64,000 nt of DNA from Spirometra erinaceieuropaei (lineage: Eukaryota > Platyhelminthes > Cestoda > Diphyllobothriidea > Diphyllobothriidae). The DNA is taken from contig CACRXP010000625.1 of assembly GCA_902702965.1 (NCBI GenBank), positions 191,290 to 255,289 on the forward strand. Reading direction: 5' to 3'. Positions 19,648 to 30,192 of this stretch are shown in pieces (the stretch's first letter is position 1; each line of letters starts with the position of its first letter). The translations under genes and the position numbers were made by a program. The notes beneath the pieces are model-generated. The model ran no database searches, was not told where the DNA came from, and saw only the letters and a program-made list of their open reading frames with translations.

Positions 19648-21567
19648 CTACGTGTTTGGAGGTATACGGCTGCTCTGACCCTCAAGTAGACAAATCTTTC
19701 TAACGTCCCTTTTTAAGAGACCGCCCGCCGTCCTAATATATACCGTCCTAACGAGGCCGTCGCGACTCCTTTCGCACCTATCTATTACTCCCAAAGGCCA
19801 ATTCTCACGAGCTGTGCGCTCGCCAGAAACTAAAACAACATCACCTGGTTTCAGTTCCACGACTTCTCTTGTCCATTTTGTTCTTTTCTGCAGACTTGGA
19901 AGATATTCTTTTACCCATCGTCTCCAGAACACGCCAGCGAGGTAGTGCACTTGTTTCCATCCAGCGTGGTACCGTGCCACCAATTCGTCACCGCTAGGCA
20001 GCACTGGACAGTTCCTCATCAACAATAAGCTATTCGGGGTAAGCGGTTCCAAGTCGTTGCTGTCTGATGTTAGCGAGACAAGCAGTCTATTATTCAATAT
20101 ACGTTCAGCCTGCACGAAGAGGGTGCCGAGCTGTTCGTCAGTTAGGGACTGCTCCTTACAGAGGGCAAGAAGAATCCGTCGTAGAGACCTGATCATTCGT
20201 TCCCAGATGCCTCCCCGATGGCTGGCAGCGGGTGGGTTAAAATGCCACTGTATCTCTAGAGTTAGCAGTTGGTCCGACACTCTCTTTTGGTCCCAATTGT
20301 GTAAGTCCTTTCGGAGTTCTGCTACCGCTCCAACAAAATTGGTTCCGTTGTCACTGTAGATGTCAGTGGGACGTCCGCGTCTACTCACGAATCTCATCAG
20401 ACACTGAACAAAAGAATTCGTGGTCAGACTGGTGGCTATCTCAAGATGAACGGCTCTCGTCTGTAAGCAGCTAAACACACAACCATAGCGTTTCTCCGAA
20501 GATCGTCCGCGTTTGACCATCAACGGACCAAAATAGTCCACTCCAACGCACTTGAAAGGATACCAACCGACTTCTGTTCTATCTAAGGGAAGCGGGGACA
20601 TCATCTGCCCCTGAAGTTGTCGAAATTTACGTCTGCAAAGTAAGCATCTACCGATGACACGTTTGACAGAAGCGGTTCCTTTTAGAATCCAGAACTTTTG
20701 GCGGATTGCACCTAGAACTTGGGCTGTCCCACAATGGCCTTCCAATTCATGAAAGTAATGTATGATTAATTCCGTCACGGGATGATTGTATGGGAGGATT
20801 GACGGGTGTTTTAACGATTCACAAAAATTTGAGTAGTTCAGACGACCACCAACGCACATTACTCCTTCAATCAAAACCGGACATAACTTTCTCAGGCCAA
20901 TATTTCTCACAGACTTTCTTTTCTGGCAATCTGCTGGTGTAGACTGCAGAATATCCAATTCTGCTGAAAAGTGTTTCCTTTGTATAAGCTTTATCAAGTT
21001 AATGCTAGCCTGGCGCATTTCGGATACTCGGATAGGACCCAACATCAGCGTCTGCTTAGGTGTCTTGCCAGTGGTGACTCTGATGTACTGCTTGAAACGC
21101 AGGAGCCAGACCACAGCCCTTTGTAGCCTTGTCCAACTTGAAAAATGCATAACTAATTCGTCTAAACCATCACATTGATTTAATACATGAACTTGGGCTG
21201 TTGTCCTCTTGAATTCCAAGTCTTCAGGTTGTCCTACGGGAGGTTGTACAAACCATTCGCCTTCAGGTTGAACTAAAAATTCCGGACCGTCCAACCATCT
21301 ACGTACCAGCGCAAGGTTGCACGTACCTCGAGAAGCAATGTCTGCTGGGTTGATGTCCGAACTCACGTATCTCCACTGAGAGGTCGCAGACAGATCATGT
21401 ATAACCGTCAGTCGGTTGGCCACAAATGTGCAGAACCTGGTTGATTCATTGTGTATATAATAAAGGACTATCATAGAATCGGTCCAGAACGTTATTGTTT
21501 GGAAGTACCTATCGGTGCTTGAGCGGATGAGATCAGCCACGCGCACAGCCAGAGTAGCAGCTGCCAA
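19648..21567 (-). CDS. BEL/Pao polyprotein, C-terminal part (RNase H, integrase, DUF5641-like)
   Basis: The 639-residue open frame is the 3' half of a BEL/Pao pol. The start is RNase H (FWTDSMIVLYYIHNES, catalytic Asp; SSDINPADIASRG). About residues 260-300 carry the integrase zinc-binding domain (HELEGHCGTAQVLGAIR, GRCLLCRR: HHCC). The integrase core shows the D-D-E triad in VGVDYFGPL, YSDNGTNFVGAV and HRGGIWERMIRSL. The C terminus (FWRRWVKEYLPSLQKRTKW, LKPGDVVLVSGE, WPLGVIDR, LKRDVRKICLL) matches the domain that usually ends BEL pols. Residue 1 is not a true start, because the frame continues upstream toward the gap. No stop or frameshift is visible. Confidence 0.95.
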   Translation of the reverse strand: MAAATLAVRVADLIRSSTDRYFQTITFWTDSMIVLYYIHNESTRFCTFVANRLTVIHDLSATSQWRYVSSDINPADIASRGTCNLALVRRWLDGPEFLVQPEGEWFVQPPVGQPEDLEFKRTTAQVHVLNQCDGLDELVMHFSSWTRLQRAVVWLLRFKQYIRVTTGKTPKQTLMLGPIRVSEMRQASINLIKLIQRKHFSAELDILQSTPADCQKRKSVRNIGLRKLCPVLIEGVMCVGGRLNYSNFCESLKHPSILPYNHPVTELIIHYFHELEGHCGTAQVLGAIRQKFWILKGTASVKRVIGRCLLCRRKFRQLQGQMMSPLPLDRTEVGWYPFKCVGVDYFGPLMVKRGRSSEKRYGCVFSCLQTRAVHLEIATSLTTNSFVQCLMRFVSRRGRPTDIYSDNGTNFVGAVAELRKDLHNWDQKRVSDQLLTLEIQWHFNPPAASHRGGIWERMIRSLRRILLALCKEQSLTDEQLGTLFVQAERILNNRLLVSLTSDSNDLEPLTPNSLLLMRNCPVLPSGDELVARYHAGWKQVHYLAGVFWRRWVKEYLPSLQKRTKWTREVVELKPGDVVLVSGERTARENWPLGVIDRCERSRDGLVRTVYIRTAGGLLKRDVRKICLLEGQSSRIPPNT

Positions 21568-21578
21568 CTCTAAACGTG

Positions 21579-21620
21579 NNNNNNNNNNNNNNNNNNNNNN
21601 NNNNNNNNNNNNNNNNNNNN
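21579..21620. other. Assembly gap, 42 N
   Basis: The gap separates the BEL/Pao pol fragment from the end of its 5' LTR. It must stand for much more than 42 bp, since gag, protease, RT and about 150 bp of LTR are missing. Confidence 0.95.
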
Positions 21621-21794
21621 AGCAGATCGAATTCCCAGCTCAAGGTCAGAATACAAAATTAGTTAATTAAAAGAACGCCGATCGCGCTCAAAAAGGTTAC
21701 AAAAGGGGAAGGGGATTGTCAACAGGGGCCAAATGTGGAAGCACTTGAGAGGAGGGCGTGGATAATTCCAAGCGTTGACCGGCTGGATACAACA
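21621..21794 (-). repeat. 5' LTR of the BEL/Pao element, partial
   Basis: 174 bp matching 19435-19608 with one visible difference (GTGGATAATT against GTGGAGAATT). The rest of this LTR is hidden in the gap. ACTAC follows immediately at 21795. Confidence 0.92.
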
Positions 21795-23530
21795 ACTACC
21801 AAGGGCCTTCCAGCAATCAATGTAGGCGGCTTGCACGGTGTGTTTTTCATCGAGGACTCCTGTCCGGCTTAGTATCGTATAAAGAAAATTTGTTACACAC
21901 TATCTCCCCTCACAAAGGCCGTATTGCTGAGTATACAAGAAATTGTGGGTTTCCAAATCATTCATCAAATTGTGGTCTCCTCCATTACTTTGCAGTGGAC
22001 TGATGTTGGGATGACGGGTCTGGTTTTAGTTGCAAGTGCTCCACTATCACTTGTACGAATCGGTATAATATGCACTATTTTCCTATTCATGGGGAGGGTT
22101 CCAGTATCGACCGATTTCTAGTACATGACGGATAATGGCTTAGCCAGTTCTCGAGCAAGTTCAATGAGCAGCTTTGCTACAATCTTGTCCAGAGTAATGG
22201 ATTTGTATTCTTCCAAAGTGTTTAGTACTTCGAAAGTCGCATCGTCTCAACACACAGTATTTTCAATAATTGTCGCCCCATGCTCTCTTGTCTTGGTAGA
22301 ACGAAATCCGCTCCTCTTGTAATAACAGGCTGGAAAAGCTGTGAACAATGCTCAGCTTCGCATGTGCGGCTAGGTACCTCGAGACCTTCATTAGCCCTCA
22401 TTACAGTGATCGGGTTTCTGTTACATGTGTCCTTCTGAAAATATCTGCAGAGGAATCAAAATTCTAACGGTTCAACGGAAAGAAATATATTTGAAATCTC
22501 ATCATCTTTTGAAAAGTACGCCTCAAGCCATGTTTTTCTAAATTTCGTATTCTTTCTTTGCTTCCGCAAAACGTCTTTCACAGTCAGAATGGTATTACCG
22601 ACAAAGACAAGGGAGACTGGAATGGCCATTTCTGGCTTATTAGCCGTCTTCAGCGTCGGTGAGCGCCCCCTACCATTGTATATTCCCGATCGAACACCGA
22701 CGGGGCAACGGGCTCGTGGCCCGGTGGGTAGAGGCGTGGACTTCTAAACCAACAGGTCGCGAGTTCGAGGCTCGGGTGTTCCACACTTCGGGCTTGGGTA
22801 TGGCTGGCTGACGACTGCTAGTAAGCCAGAAATGGCCATTCCAGTCTTCCTTGTCTTTGTCGGTAATACCATTCTGCCTATATATCATGCGCCGCTGTGC
22901 GGCTGCTGGTTGGGCTCGAGAGAGAGCCCTTAAGGCACAACGGAACGAGTGAGTTCCGTATGAACGATCGGTGAGCGCCCCCCACACCATCTTTCACAGT
23001 CTCGCCTCCTTTTTGACTTCCTTTGTTCGATCGCGCGTTAGCTGCTGAGGTAGGTTTGTTTTTTGGGTCTTGACAACAGAGAGTGGATGTTCGTTAGGTC
23101 AACGAACTTTCTTTAAATGACTTCCAGTCCTCGGTAACGTTTTCATGGAAGAGGACATCCCAGTCTCTCCGTAATGCGTCAGCTCCCATCTGACGAAATC
23201 CTTCTTGATATAGATTTGACATCATTTCGTTTATTGCCTATGGTACAATGTACAGACAGTACTTTCATAGAAGTACCGCATGATCACTTCGACTAAGCGA
23301 AGGCAGGCAGCATACCTCGCCTATATGGTGAGGATCTTTTGTGAAGAGAAAATCAGGATAACTAGCCTACCGTCCTCAACGCGTTGTCGTTGGAAATAAG
23401 ACATACTATGAGAGACGAACTCCAAGCGTAGTCTTTAGGAGGCGGCGATCAAATGCACACTTACAGCACGTCGTTTGCACATTGTTCAATCGAATGCCGG
23501 GTGCACTGAGGCCACGTCGCAGAAGTAAGC
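21795..23530 (-). pseudogene. Element-1-family retrotransposon relic, block copy B and beyond
   Basis: 21795-22585 matches 8494-9287. After an inserted SINE (22586-22989 plus a duplicated target) the relic continues: 23060-23200 parallels the linker of element 1 at 2660-2850, and 23235-23420 parallels its endonuclease C terminus at 2885-3050, for example CGCATGATCACTTCGAC on the plus strand. The copy therefore runs RT to endonuclease on the minus strand and is heavily mutated. Confidence 0.75.
22586..22989. mobile_element. SINE-A copy on minus strand with a second SINE-A inside, inverted
   Basis: The whole unit is flanked by a perfect 12-bp duplication TCTTTCACAGTC (22574-22585 and 22990-23001) within the element-1 relic. 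The outer minus-strand SINE contributes its 3' end (22588-22655) and its 5' head (about 22880-22989). Between them lies a plus-strand SINE body with a tRNA-like region (about 22711-22785; B box GAGTTCGAGGCTC) and a 3' end AATGGCCATTCC...GGTAATACCATT. The tRNA-like loop CTTCTAA would give anticodon TCT (Arg). The two 3' ends form an inverted repeat. Confidence 0.82.
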
Positions 23531-23630
23531 AGTTTGCCCCTTAAAGTCCTAGTTCTAAATGCCAAACCTGGCTTAATAAGATGCCTTTGCTTCGGACTCA
23601 TGTGTTAGCCCACTCTTCCAATATTTTTTT

Positions 23631-23864
23631 TACGATTCACATTGACCCAACTGTGAAAAAAATCAGTGCCTTGGTGGGATTTGAACTCATGACAGCAAGG
23701 AGAGGCTTTGGCACAGCCAACGCACTAACCACCTGAGCTATGAGGCCCCGCCGGACGACGCGAGTTTAATCACATTTGGGCCAAGTTACCCGCCTAACCT
23801 ACTGCAACATCTGGAATCCACCAAATCTGATACAGTAAGCTGACTGTCCAAGCAGGGCAGATGT
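23631..23864 (-). mobile_element. tRNA-like SINE-B, left (minus-strand) copy
   Basis: On the minus strand a GC-containing lead (GGCGGGTAACTTGGCCC) is followed by a tRNA-like body, GCCTCATAGCTCAGGTGGTT (A box) and GAGTTCAAATCCCACC (B box), then a tail CACAGTTGGGTCAATGTGAA. It mirrors the copy at 23882-24161. No anticodon can be assigned with confidence, because the anticodon arm is irregular. Confidence 0.75.
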
Positions 23865-23881
23865 CAAAACACCTCTGAATT

Positions 23882-24161
23882 AAGTGAACATGGTAGTCAT
23901 CTGGTGGATTCTAGGTGAATTACTCCTGCTTGGGCAGTCAAGTTACTGTATCAGATTTGAGTGGATTCCAGATTTTGCAGTAGGTTAGGCGGGTAACTTG
24001 ACCCAGATGTGATTAAAATCGCGTCGTCCGGTGTGGCCTCATAGCTCAGATGATTAGAGCGTTGGCTGTAGAAAAGCCTTCCCCTTACTGCGTGAGTTCG
24101 AATCCCACCGAAGCACTGAGTTTTTCATAGTTGGATCAAAGTGAATTATTTTAAATCTGCA
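23882..24161 (+). mobile_element. tRNA-like SINE-B, right (plus-strand) copy
   Basis: The plus strand has the same lead, an A box (CATAGCTCAGATGATTAGAG), a B box (GAGTTCGAATCCCACC) and a tail (CATAGTTGGATCAAAGTGAA). A 16-bp direct repeat AAAACACCTCTGAATT lies at 23866-23881 and 24162-24177, which looks like the target duplication made by this insertion. Together with the left copy it makes an inverted repeat with arms of about 225 bp. Confidence 0.78.
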
Positions 24162-24187
24162 AAAACACCTCTGAATTGTTATAAATG

Positions 24188-24665
24188 ACAGTTCGACCGT
24201 CGATCCCGAAGATGTCCGCCACACGCTACACAGCAAAATTCAGCAGACACGGTGACTTGCGCGCGAACTAGTCTACAGTGAATGTAGACTTGCGCGACAT
24301 CTACCGAACTCCCTGTTGCCAACTCCCCGCCTGGGCCCGGTGTCAAGACAGAGTCAGGAAGACCGGAGGTGCAGGAGGGCGCAGGTGGCTGGCGAGGCCG
24401 GACAGGTACCTAGGCGTGCCACCACACCTCCTGGTCCACAACATACACTTGACCAGGATTTTTCACCACCAACAACAACAACACCCCAACGGGGGTCAGA
24501 AGGACGAGGATGACTGTGCAGCCATGCCCACCACCTGTATACCTAGCGGGAGCGAAAGTGCATCTAACAGCAGGGAACCGGATGTCAGAAGACTGCCGGC
24601 GCATACCAGGCTGCGAGGGCCATGGTTTGCTGAAGCTGGCATAGCACACGCTTTTAGACGTTTTG
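24188..24665 (-). mobile_element. 3' end of the zinc-finger RTE-like element (copy 1)
   Basis: This untranslated 3' region shares its body with 34808-35290 (same orientation) and 42240-42748 (opposite). Shared landmarks on the plus strand are GACAGTTCG at the 3' border, GTGACTTGCGCGCGAACTAG, CAACAACAACACCCCAAC with GGGGTCAGAAGGA, and the CATAGCACACGCTTT/CATTGCGCACGCTTT region. No coding part of the element is present. Short frames across it are not real genes. Confidence 0.75.
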
Positions 24666-25299
24666 AGACGTAGACAGCACCTTCCGTAGTTGACTCCAAA
24701 CTCTCTTTTCTGGACTGAACTTACATTCTAAATGATCGTCAAAAGAGCCGCGGCGGGGATAATGCATCTGAGTTAGGCAAAAATCTGCATCTCTGAAGCT
24801 AAACCTACCGGAGTTTTCCGCAGTAGAAATGCTTGCTTCGAGCTGCCTCAAAAAACAAGTACGTTTTTCTAACGTTGACTGCGTCTGCCGCCCACTAAAC
24901 GCCACTGAGGATTTCGGCCTTTGACACTCGCAGGCATTTCATGCCGCGGCCAAATCAAACATTAAGTATCAGTTTGTTGTGGGTGACTTTAATCTTCCTT
25001 AAATCTGCCGACTGATTGATCGGTTAGACAAAAGAGGATGTGCCGACATACTAACGCAAAAGGCCTGAAGGCAGGTGAGGCGGACGCTGAGAGTGGAGTG
25101 CGCGCTAAGTAAGTGCAGGGCTCTGCGACAGGTCAAGCCCCACACCAATCGTTTTAACGTGGTCTGATGATTTGGTTATGACATAATTTGAAGAAAGCGA
25201 GATCGCTACTATTCAAGTCCTCTTCGCTCTGATCTAATTCACCGGCTAGTTGCCTTCACAAGTAAATCATTTAAAGTTGCGAAAATGCCCATGGAGCAA
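24666..25299. other. No recognisable feature
   Basis: Apart from a possible weak upstream extension of the following Penelope relic, nothing supportable is seen. Frames of 60-85 codons here have no recognisable domain. Confidence 0.5.
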
Positions 25300-26353
25300 T
25301 TCAGAAGAGCATTCGGCGAGCTTACGCGTGCTTTGGGTAAATTCTCATCGGGCCTGTACATTTGTATGGGAATGAGGTACAAACTGAACGTGTCTTCATG
25401 GGCAAGTTAGATAAGTGTCAATTAAACGACCAAATAAATAAGCTAAGGCACTACGGTCGCTGCGTTGACGGCATCTTTGCAATTGCCACCAGAGAAACCG
25501 ACATAAACGCCCTCGTGGATGCTGTAAATCAAGCACATCCATCGATCAGGCTTGCGTTGGAGGTCGAAAAGGCAGGCGCCCTGTCCTTTCCTAGACGTAC
25601 TTCTAAGCAGAAGAGATGACAGCAGCATCCAAAGAAGCTTCTGTCGAAAGGACACCTGGTCTGGACAATATACGAACTTCTACAGTTTCATACCCCTTCA
25701 ACATAAACGTAATCTGGTCCGCTGTTCGGCACAAAGGGCTAGATACATCTGTTCGGCAGATAGCGTGATGAGGAACTTAAAAGGATCCAGAGCCTGCTTC
25801 GCAAGAACGGGTATCGTGACAAATTTATTGTAAGGAATATTGCCGAACGACTGGCAAAACTCATCATACCGACTGCAGAAATGAGAACTTTGTTCCTCAA
25901 AGTCCCCTTTCAAGGGGACGCGGCGAGTGAGCTCCTGAGAAGGCGTTTTGACCAAGCCGTTTCACGGACCTTCCCGGCAGCAAGAGTTCAAGTATTGTTT
26001 TCGACCGACCCCGTCTTCCGCGGGAAGGAAAGGATGGGCTACCAGCTCAGACCACCTCCATGCGCATTTACTCCTTTACTTGCTCTTGTGGGGCAGGCTA
26101 CATTGGTCGTACGAGTCGGCACCTATCCACGAGAATACGAGAACACTTGCCAGCACGGTTGGGGAAACGTGAAGTTAAGAGCATACACAGCTCCATCCTC
26201 GCACACATGGTTGATTCTGGGCACCGTGTGGATCCCAACGAAGCCTTCTATGTGATTTGCAAGGTCCCACCTAACTACCCTAAGCGAATGAGTCAGCGCC
26301 TACTAGCAACAGCAGAGGCAACTGCCATCAGGCTACAGAGGCCGGTCCTGTAA
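25300..26353 (+). pseudogene. Second Penelope-like family, RT C terminus plus GIY-YIG
   Basis: Plus-strand pieces in three frames form the C-terminal half of a Penelope-like protein: RVFMGKLDKCQLNDQINKL, the catalytic motif reading RHYGRCVDGIFAIATRET (where RYVDD is expected), HPSIRLALEVEKAGALSF, then LDVLLSRRDDSSIQRSF and FIPLQHKRNLVRCSAQRARY, then KFIVRNIAERLAKLIIPT and FDQAVSRTFPAARVQVLF, and finally a GIY-YIG domain (IYSFTCSCGAGYIGRTSRHL, STRIREHL, AFYVICKVPPNYPK, ATAEATAIRLQRPVL). Frame changes near 25600, 25810 and 26060 and the lost second catalytic Asp show it is dead. Confidence 0.88.
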
Positions 26354-26599
26354 GCGCTAAAGGACCTCTTGCAAGCTCCGCGTCTACCGTGGGCCAGGAT
26401 CGATTAACTGTATTCAGGTCTCTGCGCCCCCGCTCCCGCCTCAAGCTAACCCTCACTGTCACTGACTTCCGCCTCTCCCCCCTCCCCCTTTCTATTCGCA
26501 TGTCCCGTTTGTATGAAGGGACGAGCCGTAATCGATTGAACTTATCACTCAAGTTCAGTTTGTACATCGTTCCCACATAAATGTACAGGCGAGAGGAGA

Positions 26600-29500
26600 A
26601 TTTGTCGAAAGCACGCGTAAGCTCGCCAAATGTCCTTTTAAATCATTTAACACACAACCCCTCCCCTTTCGATCTTCAATGAAACGTCGCGGTTCTGTAG
26701 AAAGTGGCATGCAATCTTTAGCCACATTGTATCGAAACTATGTCCCATGGCGGAACTCAACAGATATATGTAATGTCTAGGAAGCCATATCCGGGGGGCA
26801 CTCTGTTTATCCTTATACAGGGGGTGAAATTAAAAAAGGGCCTTTCTGCGCCGCTTCAAATCATCTCCACAAGTGACCCTAACAAACTGGCGTAGCATGC
26901 ACGATCTAAATGCGAAAACAACAAATAATATCCGTCTCCATCCACCCCCCTACATCAATGACTCTGGTCACATTAGCCGACCGGAATGTCCGCACTTTTT
27001 TAGATAAATCCACGCGCAAATGTTTTACGTCGTCCTGGTGCCTGTGGTGAAGACGGACAAGGTCGTAGTTAGTGTACGAGATGACACAGACCACACCAAC
27101 TAAGAGGAAATGTCTCGAAATTGCGGAGTTGGCAACAGAAACTACAATAGACATCTTCTGCTAAAGACTTACTGAAAACACTAACTCCTTATCGCTAGTA
27201 CCAATCACAAGAAGGTCATTTAAATGCACCATACTCCCGTCAAGGGCAACTGCTGACCTTGGTACTCGTAAATTAGGAAGACTATTTGGCATGCTGATGA
27301 CATATGTAGGTGATGTCTGGTGCCGAAAAGTGGGCTGACCAAAACATAGTGGTCTTGAGGTTGCGGCAGAGACGACCTCGGAAGAAGACAGCATTGAGGA
27401 AGCAACTGGATTGCGCTACGCGCGGATTGTCCTTCGCCGGCAACATACACAATCTAGGGCAAAAGTGGGTCCTGGAGGATGAGGGCTTTGGGAATAGGTG
27501 AGGGGGAGGGTTGTGAAACAATAGTTCCCAAGTTCGCACTTCGCCAAGAACGCGGTTAATTTAACAAGAACGACAAGACATGGTTTGATCTCATAAGGAC
27601 CTTCAATACCGAGGACCGAAACAGGCTAGGGAAGCCATGATGAAACTCTGATGCCGAGAGTGGTTGGCGTTTATGATCAGGAAATTTCCCGATGATAGGA
27701 TAGCACGCGGAACAGATAACTGATGAACTTCAGAAGCAGCAGGATTAGGTACCCGTTCCCTCCTCCTCTGTCTCCTTTCCTTTGCAAAGTTAAGCCTGCT
27801 GTGAGAGGCGGCTTCGAATCGATGTAAATTACCGAACCGACGAAAGCTTTTCTGCAATGATATGTGCAAACCGTCACAAAATCTCAAAAGACGGGATATG
27901 TGAACTCGTCTTTACGAACTATTGCACACTAAGCTACGGGACTAAAGCGGACATACGGCAAAGCTCGGATGTCTTTGCCTCTAGTTAGGCCAGTTCCGGT
28001 GTAATTACTAAAATGAAGAAAACGAGCGTCATGCCTCAACCGGCACCAGTCGAGCAGCAATTCAAATTAGCAGTCACGATTGGTGGTCATAAGTGCACTG
28101 TTGGAAAGCGGTTATCCCGCCCCAACCTGAACGTCTGAAGAGACGTCAGAGTCGACGACGAGACTGCGGATTCCGAAGCTAGACCCAAAAACGAGAAGGC
28201 CACTTCCGCCCGCCTACCCCTGTGGCGTCTGTGGCCCCACCGTGGGAGCATGAAGAAGGTAGTACTTGATGATATAACGACTGCGAAACCTGGGTTCCCA
28301 CATTTTGCCTACAAATATTATTCCTTTCACTCTTTAATGCTACAACTCCGTTCCTGAGTAAACTTCGCCTGCGGGAAGTTCAGCTAAGCTCAGACCATCC
28401 GCAGGGATTGTCGTCTGCCCACCATCATTCCAACCTGCTCATTATTTTGGCACGCGCTTAGAGCTAAATAATTACTCCGCGGGAACTTCCACATCCACCC
28501 CGACCCTGACCATTCGATACTTCCATTCACCACTTAACCCACAGAGTGGACAGTTGACGAGACTTTGCTGACACCGAAAGCACAAAGAATACACACGCAA
28601 AAGTCTGAAAGTACAAAGAGACAGAGGCGAATCTCATAATCAGTCCGAAAGAGCTTGGGATGTGATGCAGCATTAAGCGCGTAAATGCACCGGCAAAGAC
28701 GGCAGGCTACAAGTGAGGTCTCTGCGTAGTCCAAACAACGCAATCACCTGCCCAGATGCGAGCAACACGCGCAGTAGGGTGTCCTTTAGGGCCGTGTTAA
28801 TTACGCACTGAGGACTCGAAAGCACAATGAATTTAGTAATTTCTTAAACTTTGAAGGATTATTGTTAGGTGGAACAGCCTGTTGAGTAGATAGACATTTC
28901 AAATGCCTAAAGGGCGCCATGTACTGCACGGGAAGATCTCATAGTTTTTAATATGCTGAACGTTGTTGTTGGTGGCACACAAATTGCGCGCTGACACGGG
29001 TATGCCTGGGGGGCGTCAATACATGAATTTTATCGTTCAATGTCCGCCATTAGATAAAAGTTTGTTGATTTTCCAACTTCTGTATTAAAGTATTTTCATA
29101 AAGCGACTGTTTGTTTCACAATTCACTGGCTTTTAAGGAAATTGTACACCTCCCTGTATCCAGCCTAAGACCATTCCGTTGTGGCAGCCAGAAATAGCTG
29201 GTCAACCATAACTACACACAATAGACTCGTTCGCAGATAGTGGCGGAAGCCGGAGAACGATGAGAAATAGGAAATGCATTCTGTTGCCGTGACCTAGCAC
29301 CTGCCTGTTTTTACCATGACTCAGCTCAGCCGCACAAGGGGCGCCCCGAACCGTAGCCTTGGGGGCATTAGCGACCCGATTGTAGGCAAGCTTGGACCGT
29401 CTGTGCAGCACGACGACTGACGGCCAGACGCCGAAAAGGGCGGAGCCAGTGTGACCCCCAAAATGCGGCCCGCCTCAGTTCAGATCCCCGGTTATTTCCA

Positions 29501-30183
29501 ACAACTTTACACGTACAATAAGTCTATGAATCACTACTGATACTCTCATGCAAATGTTTTCAGCGCAAACCTCTCCCCTCACCGTAAAGTGACGGAAGGA
29601 CATTCGCAGTCTCTGCTGAGCTATTTTTCAATTTTGAACTCAGATATTTTCGTCAGTTGAAGAAAAGTGGTTAACCTAAAACAACACAAGTGCCTCCGTA
29701 CATAAAGAGACAGAAAGAGAACAGTTCGAGAGTACTATCGTAAACTAGGCAAGTGTAGGGGCCACAATATTTGTCAGGAAAACGCTTCTAACCGATCAGA
29801 TATTCATGAATGATGGAAGAAAGTTTTGGTCGGAGGCACTTCCATGGCATGTTCTGATCCACCGTGCAGCGATCGACGCCAATGCTTGGCGGAGACAAGT
29901 TAAGCAGTGGGCGCAAGTTGAAATGGTCTGGTTGACCTGGTCTGCCGACGGCAACGGTGCATCTGATAAGGAACATCTGCAGTTCCTTTGTTAGTCATTA
30001 GAAGATGAGTGCCTTGTTGGTCCCGGGGTTCAAGGGAGGGGGGAACAGAAGCTCTTGGAGTTTCTCGGTAACCTGACAGGTTTTTTCCTGTGTTGGCCGT
30101 TTGAATCCGAACAAGAAGGCATCGGTGAGGCTCTCCGGTCAAGGAAATGGCTATTATTTATTAATCGAGTGCTCCAGACATGC
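26600..30183. other. No recognisable gene or repeat
   Basis: Many short frames (60-95 codons) on both strands lack recognisable domains, and none shows splice-linked similarity. A 3' tail of the preceding Penelope relic may extend to about 26600. I see nothing else I can name. Confidence 0.6.
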
Positions 30184-30192
30184 CCTAATATG

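Larger units (their letters stand above)
19284..21794 (-). mobile_element. BEL/Pao LTR retrotransposon with an internal gap
   Basis: The matching block at 8484-8510 is the empty site. Here the element begins TGTGGGATTC and ends GGATACAACA (TG...CA), flanked on each side by ACTAC (19279-19283 and 21795-21799), a 5-bp target duplication typical of BEL/Pao. The minus-strand pol fragment encodes RNase H, integrase and the BEL-type C-terminal domain. The upstream RT, protease and gag and part of the 5' LTR fall into the gap at 21579-21620. The overlapping 174 bp of the two LTRs differ at one position by eye, so insertion is recent and post-dates the block duplication. Confidence 0.95.

Noticed and set aside
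24032..24118. A functional tRNA gene.
   Set aside because: A and B boxes are clear, but the acceptor and anticodon arms do not pair properly and the sequence lies inside a repeated SINE with target duplications.
24278..24673. A 131-codon frame with Gln/His-rich segments as a protein.
   Set aside because: It lies in the 3' untranslated part of the zinc-finger RTE element on the opposite strand; the other two copies do not keep the frame.
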